64,000 nt of DNA, taken from Winogradskyella endarachnes (lineage in GTDB: Bacteria > Bacteroidota > Bacteroidia > Flavobacteriales > Flavobacteriaceae). Position 1 is the stretch's first letter. The number at the start of each line of letters is the position of its first letter. Below the pieces are notes generated by a model. That model saw only the letters and a list, made by a program, of their open reading frames with translations, was not told the DNA's origin and made no database searches. Shown here piece by piece: positions 18,750 to 27,662 of the stretch. A program made the translations under genes and the position numbers. The stretch lies in assembly GCF_009741275.1 (NCBI RefSeq), contig NZ_WOWS01000001.1, forward strand, positions 682,001-746,000, read 5' to 3'.

Positions 18750-19055
18750 ATGCTAATAATTACAGAAGGAATAGAAGATTACATGCTACCTTGCCTAAAT
18801 AAAAAAATTTTAGGTTTTGAGTGCATGGGTTGTGGTATACAGCGTTCTATTGCTTTAATTCTTAATGGTCAATTTATTGATGCGTTTTATATGTATCCAG
18901 CTATTTATACGTTAATAGGATTTTTTGGATTTTTGATTATCAACAGTTTTAAGAATTTTAAAAACAGCAATAAAATTATTTTTATATTAGCCATATCTAA
19001 TGTTATTATTATCGTTGGAAGCTATCTAATCAAACTTTACTTAAAACAAACTTAA
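18750..19055 (+). CDS. DUF2752 family membrane protein
   Basis: A 101-residue membrane protein with the DUF2752 signature LPCLNKKILGFECMGCGIQRS, where the CxGCGxxR cluster is characteristic, then three hydrophobic segments. An internal ATG at 18783 would give a slightly shorter protein starting at LPC; I kept the longer one. Function is unknown. It lies 2 bases before the CCC-motif gene, a pairing I recall in Flavobacteriaceae, so the two are probably one operon. Confidence 0.82.
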   Translation: MLIITEGIEDYMLPCLNKKILGFECMGCGIQRSIALILNGQFIDAFYMYPAIYTLIGFFGFLIINSFKNFKNSNKIIFILAISNVIIIVGSYLIKLYLKQT

Positions 19056-19057
19056 CT

Positions 19058-19417
19058 ATGGAACAACAGAAACTAAATCCAGCAATCGTTTACGTATTAT
19101 CAATCATTGGCCTTTTATGCTGCTGCTTTGGTGGACTTGGAGTTTTACTTGCTGCACCAGCCTTTTTTATTGCGCAAAGCGGATTGAAAAAAGCAAGCCT
19201 AAGTCCAGATGACTACGATCCTGCAAGTGTAAAAGCTATGACTACAGCAAAAACAATGGCTTTAGTAGTTACTATAATTTGTGCAATTACTTTAATTTAT
19301 AATATTTACGACTTATCAACTGGAGGTTTTGAAAGAAGAATGGAATTCTTTGAAACTTTTAGCGAAGAGTTTAATAAAGGTTATGAGCAAGGGCTAGAAG
19401 ATGCCGCTAATGAATAA
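19058..19417 (+). CDS. CCC-motif membrane protein
   Basis: A 119-residue protein with two membrane helices. The first carries LSIIGLLCCCFGGLGVLLA, the three adjacent cysteines that name this Flavobacteriaceae family. A helix (MALVVTIICAITLIYNIYDL) follows, then an acidic C-terminal tail (EEFNKGYEQGLEDAANE). It resembles DUF4190 proteins. Function unknown. It follows the DUF2752 gene by 2 bases and ends at a strong terminator. Confidence 0.82.
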   Translation: MEQQKLNPAIVYVLSIIGLLCCCFGGLGVLLAAPAFFIAQSGLKKASLSPDDYDPASVKAMTTAKTMALVVTIICAITLIYNIYDLSTGGFERRMEFFETFSEEFNKGYEQGLEDAANE

Positions 19418-19436
19418 CCTGTTATTTATACAAATC

Positions 19437-19477
19437 AAAAAAAAGCGATTTTCTTAATTAAAATCGCTTTTTTTTTA
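19437..19477. terminator. Bidirectional terminator
   Basis: AAAAAAAAGCGATTTT pairs with AAAATCGCTTTTTTTT, with T-runs on both strands, between the CCC-motif gene and the convergent rocD. Confidence 0.9.
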
Positions 19478-19499
19478 TTACTTAATATTATTAATTATA

Positions 19500-20741
19500 T
19501 TATTCAAACGCCTTTAAAGTCTTTGTTATAATTGAAACACAATCTAATAATTGTTCTTTAGTCATTACTAAAGGTGGTGCAAAACGAATAATGTTTCCAT
19601 GTGTTGGTTTTGCTAATAAACCATTATCTCTTAACTTTAAACAGATATTCCAAGCAGTATCGCTTTCTTCTGTATCATTTATTAAAATAGCGTTTAATAA
19701 TCCTTTTCCTCTAACAGTATTCACAATAGAACTAGTTTCAATAAATTTAGATAATTCACTTCTAAATAATTGCCCTAATTCTTCAGCATTATTGGCTAAA
19801 TTCTCATCTCTTACGACATCTAAAGCTGCAATAGCAACAGCAGCCGCAATTGGATTTCCACCAAATGTGCTTCCGTGATTTCCTGGTTTTATAACATTCA
19901 TTACATTATCATTTGCTAATACAGCAGAAACAGGATAAGCACCTCCCGATAAAGCTTTACCTAGTATTAAAATATCTGGTTTTACGTTTTCATGATCTAC
20001 GGCTAGCATTTTACCTGTTCTAGCGATACCTGTTTGCACTTCGTCTGCAATAAATAAAACATTATACTTTTCGCAAATAGCTTTTGCTTTAGATAAATAT
20101 CCTTCACTTGGCACATAAACACCAGCTTCACCTTGTATTGGTTCTACTAAAAAGCCTGCAACATTAGCATTGTTTTTTATTGTATCCTCTAAAGCCTTAA
20201 GATTATCATATTCTATTTTTATGAATCCGTTTGTATATGGACCGAAGTTTTTACGAGCAACAGGATCGTTACTAAATGAAATAATCGTTGTTGTTCTACC
20301 ATGAAAGTTATTTTCACAAACTACAATTTCGGCTTCATTTTCATCAATTCCTTTTACTTCGTAAGCCCATTTTCTACAAAGCTTTAAAGCTGTTTCTACA
20401 GCCTCTGCACCTGTATTCATAGGTAAAAGCTTATCGAAATTAAATAATTGAGAAGCATATTTTTCATATTTCCCTAACATGTCGTTATAAAAAGCTCGTG
20501 ATGTTAAGGTTAAAGTTTGAGCTTGTGAAGTCATTGCTGCCACAATTTTTGGATGACAATGTCCTTGGTTTACTGCAGAATATGCAGAAAGAAAATCGTA
20601 GTATTGTTTACCTTCTACATCCCAAACATGGACACCTTCTCCTCTACTCAATACTACTGGAAGCGGATGATAGTTATGCGCACCATACTTGTTTTCTAAA
20701 TCTATCGCTTGCTGCGATGTTAATTGGTCTAAAACAGCCAT
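19500..20741 (-). CDS. rocD: Ornithine--oxo-acid aminotransferase
   Basis: A 413-residue class III PLP aminotransferase that moves the delta-amino group of ornithine to 2-oxoglutarate, giving glutamate semialdehyde for proline or glutamate. The N-terminal [16 protein letters not shown] and [16 protein letters not shown] are typical of RocD and separate it from acetylornithine aminotransferases. [20 protein letters not shown] at 231-243 and the PLP lysine K262 in [10 protein letters not shown] are all present. It stands alone after a 400-base leader region. Confidence 0.94.
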   Translation of the reverse strand: MAVLDQLTSQQAIDLENKYGAHNYHPLPVVLSRGEGVHVWDVEGKQYYDFLSAYSAVNQGHCHPKIVAAMTSQAQTLTLTSRAFYNDMLGKYEKYASQLFNFDKLLPMNTGAEAVETALKLCRKWAYEVKGIDENEAEIVVCENNFHGRTTTIISFSNDPVARKNFGPYTNGFIKIEYDNLKALEDTIKNNANVAGFLVEPIQGEAGVYVPSEGYLSKAKAICEKYNVLFIADEVQTGIARTGKMLAVDHENVKPDILILGKALSGGAYPVSAVLANDNVMNVIKPGNHGSTFGGNPIAAAVAIAALDVVRDENLANNAEELGQLFRSELSKFIETSSIVNTVRGKGLLNAILINDTEESDTAWNICLKLRDNGLLAKPTHGNIIRFAPPLVMTKEQLLDCVSIITKTLKAFE

Positions 20742-21139
20742 TTTTAAAAATAATTTAAGGTTTATGCCTCTTTAGAAGGCATCGTTTAACATTAATAAAT
20801 GCAAACATTAATAATTAAATCTCGCTTAGCGAGTTCCTTATCTACCTTTATCCTTTCGAAGTATCCGAAAATTCAGCGTGGGAAAGAAATCATCCCTAGA
20901 GGCTGCAAATTACTAAATATTAATCTTCAATTATAAATTAGTTCTCATTATTTAACACCAATTTTTAAGATTTGTAACTTTTTTTCAAAAAAAATCAATT
21001 CCTATTGAGCAGTCATAAACACACTTGCTAACTCAATTTTATAATTTAAAATCCTAAGGACTTTCGTCTTCTTGTTGTGTCTTTATGAAACATTAAGTGT
21101 CTCAATTGTATAATATTAACTATTCAACTTTAATTAATC
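20742..21139. other. Intergenic region between divergent rocD and channel genes
   Basis: It holds two small palindromes: ATGCCT/AGGCAT at 20763-20781, in the rocD leader, and CTCGCTTAGCGAG at 20820-20832. I see no open frame, no match to the promoter consensus on either strand and no further structure. Confidence 0.4.
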
Positions 21140-22306
21140 ATGGACTATTTAACAGAATTATTTAACAACTTAACAGCCTCATTTGGAGAAAGCTTATCTG
21201 GTGTAATTGCAGCCGTTTTAATACTAATTATCGGTTGGTTTATTGCTGGTTTTGTAAAACGAATGACCACAAAACTTATAAAGAAAACTGGTGTAGATGA
21301 CAAACTAAAAAATTCAAAATTAAAGCTATCCTCATTTATCGGAAAATTACTTTACTTTTTAGTAATGATATTTGTGTTTATGTTAGCCTTAGGAAAACTA
21401 GGCTTAACAGATGTATTAGACCCTATAAAGAACTTACTTAACGGATTTACAGATTACATTCCAAATATTATTGGCGCAGGTTTAGTAGCATATATTGGTT
21501 ACATGCTAGCAACAATAGTATCTGAATTAGTAGAATTATCGGGAGACACAATTCAAAAATTTATACCAAAATTAAGATTACCAGAAAATATCAATGTGGT
21601 TTCTATTTTAAAGAAAGTAGTCTTCATATTTATTTTTATTCCACTATTGATTTCGGCATTTCACATTTTAGACATGAAAGCGATTTCTGAACCTGCTACA
21701 ACAATGTTAAGCTCTTTCTTTGAAGCTATCCCTAGAATATTAGTAGCAACTATTATCATTTTAGTGTTTGTTTTTGTGGGTCGTTTTGTGGCTCAACTTT
21801 TAAAAGAATTATTACAAAGCCTTAATGTAGATGGTTTAGTAGCTAAAATGAATATGTCTGAATACGTTGGTACTAAAAGCATCGCTAAAATGATTTCTAA
21901 CATTGCTTATGCTCTTATTTTTGTTTTTGGAATGCTTACGGCTTTTGAGAAATTAGAATTCACACAACTCACAGAAATTATCGATACCGTTTTAGCTTAC
22001 GCTGGTAAAATCTTATTCGGAATTGTAATTATTGGAATTGGTTTAATTATTTCTAACCTATTTACAAAAGCATTAAATAGCAAAAATAATCCTTTTGTGG
22101 TTTCTATTGTAAAAATTAGCATCATTGCCATATTCTTAGCTATTGGCTTACGTTCTATGGGAATTGCAGACGAAATTGTAAATCTAGCTTTCGGTATTAC
22201 CTTAGGAACCGTAGCACTTACAGTGGTATTATCATTTGGTCTTGGTGGCAGAGAAGCTGCAGGAAAACAAATGGGAAAAATCTTAGAGAAATTTAATAAG
22301 AACTAA
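21140..22306 (+). CDS. Mechanosensitive-channel-like conserved TM-helix protein
   Basis: A 388-residue multi-spanning membrane protein built of repeated TM-helix units (PF05552 type). The amphipathic pattern ESLSGVIAAVLILIIGWFIAGFVKRMTTKLIKK recurs near residues 95, 190 and 275. The end, LSFGLGGREAAGKQMGKILEKF, is the segment shared with MscS pores (FGLGG-A). There is no complete MscS beta domain, so it is an MscS-related protein, not a standard MscS. Osmotic protection is a guess. It is a single gene between rocD and rlmD. Confidence 0.8.
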   Translation: MDYLTELFNNLTASFGESLSGVIAAVLILIIGWFIAGFVKRMTTKLIKKTGVDDKLKNSKLKLSSFIGKLLYFLVMIFVFMLALGKLGLTDVLDPIKNLLNGFTDYIPNIIGAGLVAYIGYMLATIVSELVELSGDTIQKFIPKLRLPENINVVSILKKVVFIFIFIPLLISAFHILDMKAISEPATTMLSSFFEAIPRILVATIIILVFVFVGRFVAQLLKELLQSLNVDGLVAKMNMSEYVGTKSIAKMISNIAYALIFVFGMLTAFEKLEFTQLTEIIDTVLAYAGKILFGIVIIGIGLIISNLFTKALNSKNNPFVVSIVKISIIAIFLAIGLRSMGIADEIVNLAFGITLGTVALTVVLSFGLGGREAAGKQMGKILEKFNKN

Positions 22307-22326
22307 ATACGTTACCCTTAATTATT

Positions 22327-22359
22327 TTAAAACGGCTTAGAGAACTAAGTCGTTTTTTT
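22327..22359 (+). terminator. Rho-independent terminator
   Basis: AAAACGGCTTAG pairs with CTAAGTCGTTTT (one G-U) and ends in a T-run, 20 bases after the channel-like gene. Confidence 0.85.
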
Positions 22360-22420
22360 ATTATTCTAAAATCACTAATATTAGCTTACTTTTCGGCTTT
22401 ACTATTCACAAAATTGCACC

Positions 22421-22428
22421 TATCTTTG
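22421..22428 (+). promoter_or_regulatory. Candidate -7 element of rlmD
   Basis: TATCTTTG is an exact match to TAnnTTTG, 20 bases before the rlmD start. No TTG is found at the usual distance. Confidence 0.5.
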
Positions 22429-22448
22429 CAGCTTAATTAATATAAAAA

Positions 22449-23903
22449 ATGCCAAGAAGAGAACGAAACAAATTTGTAAAACGCGGACAAATCATAGACC
22501 TCTTAATAGAAGATTATGCTTTTGGTGGCAAAGGTATTGGTCGCATAAGAAATGAACATGGCGAATTTGTTGTTTTTGTACCTAATACATTACCAGGTCA
22601 GTTGGTAAAAACGCAGATTAAAAAGAGTAGTAAAAAATATGCCGAAGGCAAACTTTTTGATGTTTTAAAACCATCTGAAGATGAAATTGATATGCCTTAC
22701 CAAAGTATTCCTGGTGCACCTTATATTAATTTGCCTATTGAAAAACAGCATAAATACAAGAAGCAAAGTACCCTAGAGTTATTTAAACGTATTGGTAAAG
22801 TTGCCGATATTGAAGATAAGTTTGACGAATTTGTAACCTCGCCGAACACCTTTCATTATAGAAATAAAATGGAATATGGGTTTTCTGCCATCGGATATAA
22901 TCACGAATTAAAAACTGATGTTGACGAATTTACACTCGGTTTTAAAAAACGTGGTACTTGGTGGTGTGGCGATGACCTAAAGAAAGATTCTGGTTTATTT
23001 GATGCCGAATTAGAAAACCAACTTAAAGACATTAAAGAGTATTGTGAAAAAACAGGTTTGGCACCTTGGCATGCACCGAAAAGGGAAGGTTTCTTTAGAT
23101 ACTTTGTAGTTAGAAAATCTTTTAAAACCAATCAACTATTATTCAATTTAGTAACTACATCTTATGATTTGCCAAAATTTGATTTAGATAAATTTGCTAA
23201 TTATTTAGTTGAATTATTTGGTGATAGAGTTGCAGGTTTATTACATACTATTAATGACGAAACAGGAGACAGAACTATTGCAACTACAGGTGAAATTTCT
23301 CTAGTTTATGGCGATGATAAAATTGTAGAAGAATTACTCGACTTAAATTTTGAAATTAGCATGAAGAGCTTTTTTCAAACCAACCCAAAATGCGCAGAAA
23401 AATTATACTCAAAGGTTGTAGATTATGCTTTAGAAAATAAAGAAGCCGTAGATAATACGGTTGTTTTAGATTTATTTTGCGGGACAGGAACCATTGGGCA
23501 AATTATAGCTAATAAAGCTGATAATACTAAAATAGTTGGTGTAGATATTGTTGCAGCTGCGATTGAAGATGCTAAAGAAAATGCCAAACGAAATAATATA
23601 GAAGGTTTAAAATTTTATGCAGCAGATGTTGGTAAATTCTTAACAGAACATCCAGAATACACCAATAAAATAAGAACGATTATCTTAGATCCTGCAAGAG
23701 CTGGTATAGCGCCAAAAACTCTTAAAAAAATAATAAACCTAAAGGCAGAACGTTTGGTTTATGTATCTTGTAACCCTGCAACGCAGGCAAGAGATACTGA
23801 GCAATTAATGGAAGCTGGTTACACCATAAAAAAAATAAGTTTAGTAGATCAATTTCCGCACACTGCACATATTGAAACAGTAGTTTTATTTGAAAAAAAT
23901 TAA
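22449..23903 (+). CDS. rlmD: 23S rRNA (uracil-5-)-methyltransferase, RlmD/TrmA type
   Basis: A 484-residue SAM-dependent RNA methyltransferase. A TRAM-like domain opens it (KFVKRGQIIDLLIEDYAFGGKGIGR). The Rossmann part has DLFCGTGTIGQ at 341-351 and DPARAGI at 414-420. The nucleophile is Cys441 in VYVSCNPATQARD, with the general base Glu476 near the end. The CxxxxxCGGC cluster that binds a 4Fe-4S centre in E. coli RlmD is absent: at 88-106 the sequence reads PGAPYINLPIEKQHKYKKQ. The exact uridine modified is therefore open. The DUF6452 gene starts at the next base after its stop. Confidence 0.85.
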   Translation: MPRRERNKFVKRGQIIDLLIEDYAFGGKGIGRIRNEHGEFVVFVPNTLPGQLVKTQIKKSSKKYAEGKLFDVLKPSEDEIDMPYQSIPGAPYINLPIEKQHKYKKQSTLELFKRIGKVADIEDKFDEFVTSPNTFHYRNKMEYGFSAIGYNHELKTDVDEFTLGFKKRGTWWCGDDLKKDSGLFDAELENQLKDIKEYCEKTGLAPWHAPKREGFFRYFVVRKSFKTNQLLFNLVTTSYDLPKFDLDKFANYLVELFGDRVAGLLHTINDETGDRTIATTGEISLVYGDDKIVEELLDLNFEISMKSFFQTNPKCAEKLYSKVVDYALENKEAVDNTVVLDLFCGTGTIGQIIANKADNTKIVGVDIVAAAIEDAKENAKRNNIEGLKFYAADVGKFLTEHPEYTNKIRTIILDPARAGIAPKTLKKIINLKAERLVYVSCNPATQARDTEQLMEAGYTIKKISLVDQFPHTAHIETVVLFEKN

Positions 23904-24524
23904 ATGAAAAACTTAAAATACATAGTTCTACTTATAGCCATTTCGTTCATTAATTGCGAGCGTGATGATATATGTGCCTACACAACATCTACAACACCTC
24001 GTTTAATTATAGAATTCTACGATACTGATAATCCAGATGATTTAAAAGACGTACCTAGACTAACGGTTTATGGTGAAGGCATTTTTACAGATGAAGATGG
24101 CATAACAACAGAACCTACAGAATCATCAGATTCTATAGTTGAAGTTTATGACGAAAGTGATACGATTGATGATGCTCCATCATATGTTTTTAACGTTAAT
24201 ACAGACATCATAGCATTACCATTAAAACTAACCGACGACCTAGGTAACAATTTTATTACTACACGCTTTATTTTAGAAAAAGATACTAACTTAAGAATAG
24301 ATGGTTCTGGTGAATCTAATATTGATATTTTAGAAATTAGATATAGTACAGACTTTGTTTATGTATCTAGAGCATGTGGTTATAAAAGCACGTTTATCAA
24401 CCTAGGTGTTTCAAGAGATTCAACACTAGATGATGACACTTGGATTAGAAATATTATTATTGAAGAAAGTATTGAAAGCACTGTAGAGAATGAAAACACA
24501 ACACATGTACGCATCTATCATTAA
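23904..24524 (+). CDS. DUF6452 family lipoprotein
   Basis: A 206-residue protein starting directly after the rlmD stop. The signal MKNLKYIVLLIAISFINC ends at a likely lipid Cys18, followed by ERDDIC. The rest is beta-rich and acidic with a C-terminal RACGYKSTFINLGV segment. I assign DUF6452 from its position between rlmD and a DUF6048 gene, an order I recall in Flavobacteriaceae. Function unknown; possibly a periplasmic or outer-membrane protein with its neighbour. Its end overlaps the next gene by 35 bases. Confidence 0.75.
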   Translation: MKNLKYIVLLIAISFINCERDDICAYTTSTTPRLIIEFYDTDNPDDLKDVPRLTVYGEGIFTDEDGITTEPTESSDSIVEVYDESDTIDDAPSYVFNVNTDIIALPLKLTDDLGNNFITTRFILEKDTNLRIDGSGESNIDILEIRYSTDFVYVSRACGYKSTFINLGVSRDSTLDDDTWIRNIIIEESIESTVENENTTHVRIYH

Positions 24525-25245
24525 AAGCGTAATAGTTTTGCTATTGTTTTCTACAATAGCTTTCGCTCAAAAAAAGAAAACGGTTAAAGATACTTTAGTC
24601 TATAAACAAAAGTATGGATTACGTATAGGTGCTGATTTAAGTAAATTGGCGCGTACTTATTTTGATGATGATTATACTGGTTTTGAAATTATGGGAGATT
24701 ACCGACTTACAAAACGCATCTATATTGCAGGAGAAATTGGTAATGAAGAAAAAACTCTTGAAACCGATTACTTAAATAATACCACAAAAGGAAGTTATTT
24801 TAAAGGTGGAATAGACATGAATTTTTACAAAAACTGGTTAGACATGGAAAACATGATTTATTCTGGTTTTAGAGTAGGAGCCAGTACATTTAGCCAGACT
24901 TTAAATAGTTATACAATTTACGATGTTTATAATCAATACTGGGATGACCAATATTCTATAGAAGAAGGAACAGAATTTAGTGGCTTAACAGCGCTTTGGT
25001 TAGAACTTCAAATAGGCTTAAAAGCTGAACTTTTCAATAATTTTTATGGAGGCATAAACGTTCAATTAAAAGTATTAATTACAGACAAGGAAATTGACAA
25101 TTATGAAAATCTCTATATCCCTGGATATAACAGAACTTACGACAGTAGTGCATTTGGCGGTGGTTTTGGATTTAACTTATCTTACTTAGTTCCTATTTTT
25201 AAGAAAGATAAAGTAGTAATCCAAGAAAAAGAGGTTGAAGAATAA
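24490..25245 (+). CDS. DUF6048 family outer-membrane barrel-like protein
   Basis: A 251-residue exported protein; either the Met at 24490 or the one at 24505 may be used, the second giving a tidier signal peptide (MYASIIKSVIVLLLFSTIAFAQ). It continues with LRIGADLSKLARTYFDDDYTGFEIMGDYRL, an outer-membrane beta-barrel pattern, and many alternating strands to FGFNLSYLVPIFKKDKVV. Assigned to DUF6048 by pattern and by the rlmD-DUF6452-DUF6048 order. Function unknown. The overlap with DUF6452 points to coupled translation. Confidence 0.75.
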   Translation: MKTQHMYASIIKSVIVLLLFSTIAFAQKKKTVKDTLVYKQKYGLRIGADLSKLARTYFDDDYTGFEIMGDYRLTKRIYIAGEIGNEEKTLETDYLNNTTKGSYFKGGIDMNFYKNWLDMENMIYSGFRVGASTFSQTLNSYTIYDVYNQYWDDQYSIEEGTEFSGLTALWLELQIGLKAELFNNFYGGINVQLKVLITDKEIDNYENLYIPGYNRTYDSSAFGGGFGFNLSYLVPIFKKDKVVIQEKEVEE

Positions 25246-25251
25246 CACAAT

Positions 25252-25360
25252 GTCATTTCAACAGAGCGAAGCATGAGCGACGAGAAATCACATAACACTA
25301 ATAATTCAACAATTATATACCTAAACAACTATGTGATATCTCACCATCGTTCGATATGAC
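25252..25360. repeat. 110-bp palindromic repeat unit, copy 1
   Basis: Begins GTCATTTCAACAGAGCGAAG and ends TTCGATATGAC, so the ends are inverted repeats. An inner pair GAGAAATCACAT / ATGTGATATCTC is inverted too. Nearly identical to copy 2, 8 bases downstream. Confidence 0.85.
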
Positions 25361-25368
25361 TGCACTTA

Positions 25369-25478
25369 GTCATTTCGACAGAGCGAAGCATGAGCGACGA
25401 GAAATCACACATTACCAATAATTCAACAAATAATTAACTAAAACAACTATGTGATATCTCACATGCGTTCGATATGAC
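25369..25478. repeat. 110-bp palindromic repeat unit, copy 2
   Basis: Second tandem copy with ends GTCATTTCGAC and TCGATATGAC. Most differences from copy 1 fall in the central A/T-rich loop. It ends 9 bases before the stop of purC on the opposite strand. Confidence 0.85.
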
Positions 25479-25487
25479 TACACTCCT

Positions 25488-26435
25488 CTACTTTAAATAA
25501 GTCAAAACATTAGCTTCTATCCTACTCTGAATATCTGAAACATCTGCTTTTACAAATTTATCGCCTGTAATGTTTTCGTATAATTCTATATAACGCTCGC
25601 TGACAGATTCTATATATTCATCACTCATAAAAGGTACAGTTTGGCCTTCTAATCCTTGAAAATCGTTAGCAATTAACCATTGTCTTACAAACTCTTTTGA
25701 CAATTGCTTTTGTGATTCGCCTTTGTCTTGACGTTCTTGGTAACCGTCTGCATAGAAATAACGTGAAGAATCTGGTGTGTGAATCTCGTCTATTAGCACA
25801 ATTTTACCGTCTTTGGTTTTACCAAATTCGTATTTAGTGTCTACTAAAATTAAACCTCTTGCGGCTGCTATTTCTGTGCCGCGTTGAAAGAGTTTTTTTG
25901 TATAATCTTCTAACACCAAATAATCTTCCTCTGAAACTATACCACGTTTTAGAATGTCTTCTCTAGAAATATCCTCATCATGATCACCCATTTCTGCTTT
26001 TGTAGCCGGAGTAATTATTGGTGATGGAAATTTGTCATTTTCTTTCATGCCTTCTGGCATTGGTACACCGCAAAGCACGCGTTTACCAGCTTTATACTCT
26101 CTTGCTGCATGACCAGACATATAACCTCTTATTACCATTTCTACTTTAAATGGTTCGCATAAATGGCCAACTGCTACATTTGGGTCTGGTGTGGCAACTA
26201 ACCAATTTGGCACCAAATCTTCGGTTTCTTTCATCATTTTGGTTGCTATTTGATTTAGAATTTGCCCTTTATACGGAATTCCTTTAGGCATTACCACATC
26301 AAAAGCGCTTAAACGGTCTGTAGCTACCATTACTAATTGCTCATCGTTAATATTATAAACGGCTCTTACTTTTCCTTTGTAAAGACTTTTTTGATTAGGA
26401 AAATTGAAATTGGTATCTATTATGGTATTATTCAT
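25488..26435 (-). CDS. purC: Phosphoribosylaminoimidazole-succinocarboxamide synthase
   Basis: A 315-residue SAICAR synthetase that joins CAIR and aspartate in purine synthesis. [13 protein letters not shown] at 15-27 starts the ATP domain; [18 protein letters not shown] is the signature, and [15 protein letters not shown] and [31 protein letters not shown] are conserved. The length is the long type found in Bacteroidota and yeast, against about 240 in E. coli. The gene stands alone; its 3' end abuts the tandem palindromic repeats. Confidence 0.96.
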   Translation of the reverse strand: MNNTIIDTNFNFPNQKSLYKGKVRAVYNINDEQLVMVATDRLSAFDVVMPKGIPYKGQILNQIATKMMKETEDLVPNWLVATPDPNVAVGHLCEPFKVEMVIRGYMSGHAAREYKAGKRVLCGVPMPEGMKENDKFPSPIITPATKAEMGDHDEDISREDILKRGIVSEEDYLVLEDYTKKLFQRGTEIAAARGLILVDTKYEFGKTKDGKIVLIDEIHTPDSSRYFYADGYQERQDKGESQKQLSKEFVRQWLIANDFQGLEGQTVPFMSDEYIESVSERYIELYENITGDKFVKADVSDIQSRIEANVLTYLK

Positions 26436-26496
26436 TTTTACGGCTTTTAACTAATGGGTTTTAGCTAGTTGTTTGTTTTGATTTTTAATTTATGGT

Positions 26497-26580
26497 TAAG
26501 CCCTAGCCCAGATTGAAGCGGCATCCTTTTTTGCCATTAAAAGCAAAAAAGATATAGCGGAAAGCTGGAAATAGCTTCTA
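26497..26580. ncRNA. Structured intergenic element of flavobacterial type, strand uncertain
   Basis: Read on the plus strand it runs AGCCCAGATTGAAGCGGCATCC, then a stem CTTTTTTGC / GCAAAAAAG around an 8-base loop, then ATATAGCGGAAAGCTGGAAATAGC. GAAGC at 26514-26518 can pair with GCTTC at 26574-26578, closing the unit. From memory, similar GCGGCATCC...ATATAGCGGAAAGC sequences recur in intergenic regions of Flavobacteriaceae; whether they equal a named Rfam motif such as Flavo-1 I cannot confirm. It lies between phoH and purC. Confidence 0.5.
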
Positions 26581-26586
26581 AAAATT

Positions 26587-27540
26587 TTAATCTCTGTTTT
26601 CTATACTTTTATAGGCTGCTATGACTTTTTTAACGAGTTTATGACGAATGACGTCTTTATCATCTAAATAGATCATGCCAATGCCTTCTACATCTTTTAG
26701 TACTAAAAGTGCTTCTTTTAGTCCAGAAATAGAACGACGTGGTAAATCTACTTGGCCTGGATCACCCGTTAGTAAAAACTTAGCATTTCTTCCCATACGT
26801 GTTAAAAACATCTTCATTTGGGCGTGTGTGGTGTTTTGCCCTTCGTCTAAAATAACAAAGGCATTATCTAAGGTACGGCCTCGCATAAAGGCTAATGGTG
26901 CGATTTGAATAACGCCTTTTTCTATGTAGTTGTCTAATTTTTCTGCCGGAATCATGTCTCGTAACGCATCATACAATGGTTGCATGTATGGATCGAGTTT
27001 TTCTTTTAAATCACCTGGTAAAAATCCTAAATTTTCGCCTGCTTCTACCGCAGGACGTGTTAATATTATTCGTTTTACTTCTTTACTTTTTAATGCTTGA
27101 ACTGCCAGTGCCACACCTGTATAGGTTTTACCAGTACCTGCTGGTCCTATGGCAAAAACCATATCGTTTTTGCGCATGCTTTCTACAAGCTTACGTTGAT
27201 TTGCGGTTTGTGCTTTTATGAGTTTTCCGCCTACACCATGCACTATAGTTTCTCCACTTTTAGTAGATGTTGTATAATCATCACTGCTTTGACTGGTTAA
27301 TACACGTTCTATTACGTTTTCATCTAACTTATTATATTTTGCAAAATGCTTTATTAACATGGTCATTCTGCGATCAAACTCCTCTAGTAAATCCTCGTCT
27401 CCATAGGCTTTAATTTTATTGCCTCTTGCTACTATTTTTAGTTTTGGAAAGTACTTTTTAAGTAGCGCAATATTTGCATTTTGTGCTCCGAAGAATTCTT
27501 TTGGTGAAATTTCTTCTAATTCTAATATAAGTTCGTTCAA
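26587..27540 (-). CDS. phoH: PhoH family ATPase
   Basis: A 317-residue PhoH/PhoL-type P-loop protein. The N-terminal part resembles the KH-like region of PhoL (PKLKIVARGNKIKAYGDEDLL). Walker A is GPAGTGKT at 132-139, VKRIILTRPAVEAGENLGFLPG is the family signature, Walker B lies in AFVILDEGQNTTHAQMKMFLTRMG, and LLTGDPGQVDLP is the sensor motif. The family hydrolyses ATP and is linked to RNA handling and phosphate or other stress; its exact role is unknown. A single gene, followed by a structured intergenic element before purC. Confidence 0.92.
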   Translation of the reverse strand: MNELILELEEISPKEFFGAQNANIALLKKYFPKLKIVARGNKIKAYGDEDLLEEFDRRMTMLIKHFAKYNKLDENVIERVLTSQSSDDYTTSTKSGETIVHGVGGKLIKAQTANQRKLVESMRKNDMVFAIGPAGTGKTYTGVALAVQALKSKEVKRIILTRPAVEAGENLGFLPGDLKEKLDPYMQPLYDALRDMIPAEKLDNYIEKGVIQIAPLAFMRGRTLDNAFVILDEGQNTTHAQMKMFLTRMGRNAKFLLTGDPGQVDLPRRSISGLKEALLVLKDVEGIGMIYLDDKDVIRHKLVKKVIAAYKSIENRD

Positions 27541-27580
27541 AAGCGTGCTTTATTTAATGCGTTAATCTCTTTTCTTTTAT

Positions 27581-27588
27581 TAATTTTG
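27581..27588 (+). promoter_or_regulatory. Candidate -7 element upstream of the SAM hydrolase-type gene
   Basis: TAATTTTG matches TAnnTTTG exactly, 75 bases before the ATG at 27663. This may head a run of genes to gldG. Confidence 0.4.
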
Positions 27589-27662
27589 TACTACAAAGCG
27601 TGTACACACAAAGCTAATAATTTTACAATCACAAATCTTAAAAAAATATCAACAATCAATCC

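Noticed and set aside
26976..27300. Two open frames on the plus strand
   Set aside because: They are antisense to phoH, which has all of its motifs.
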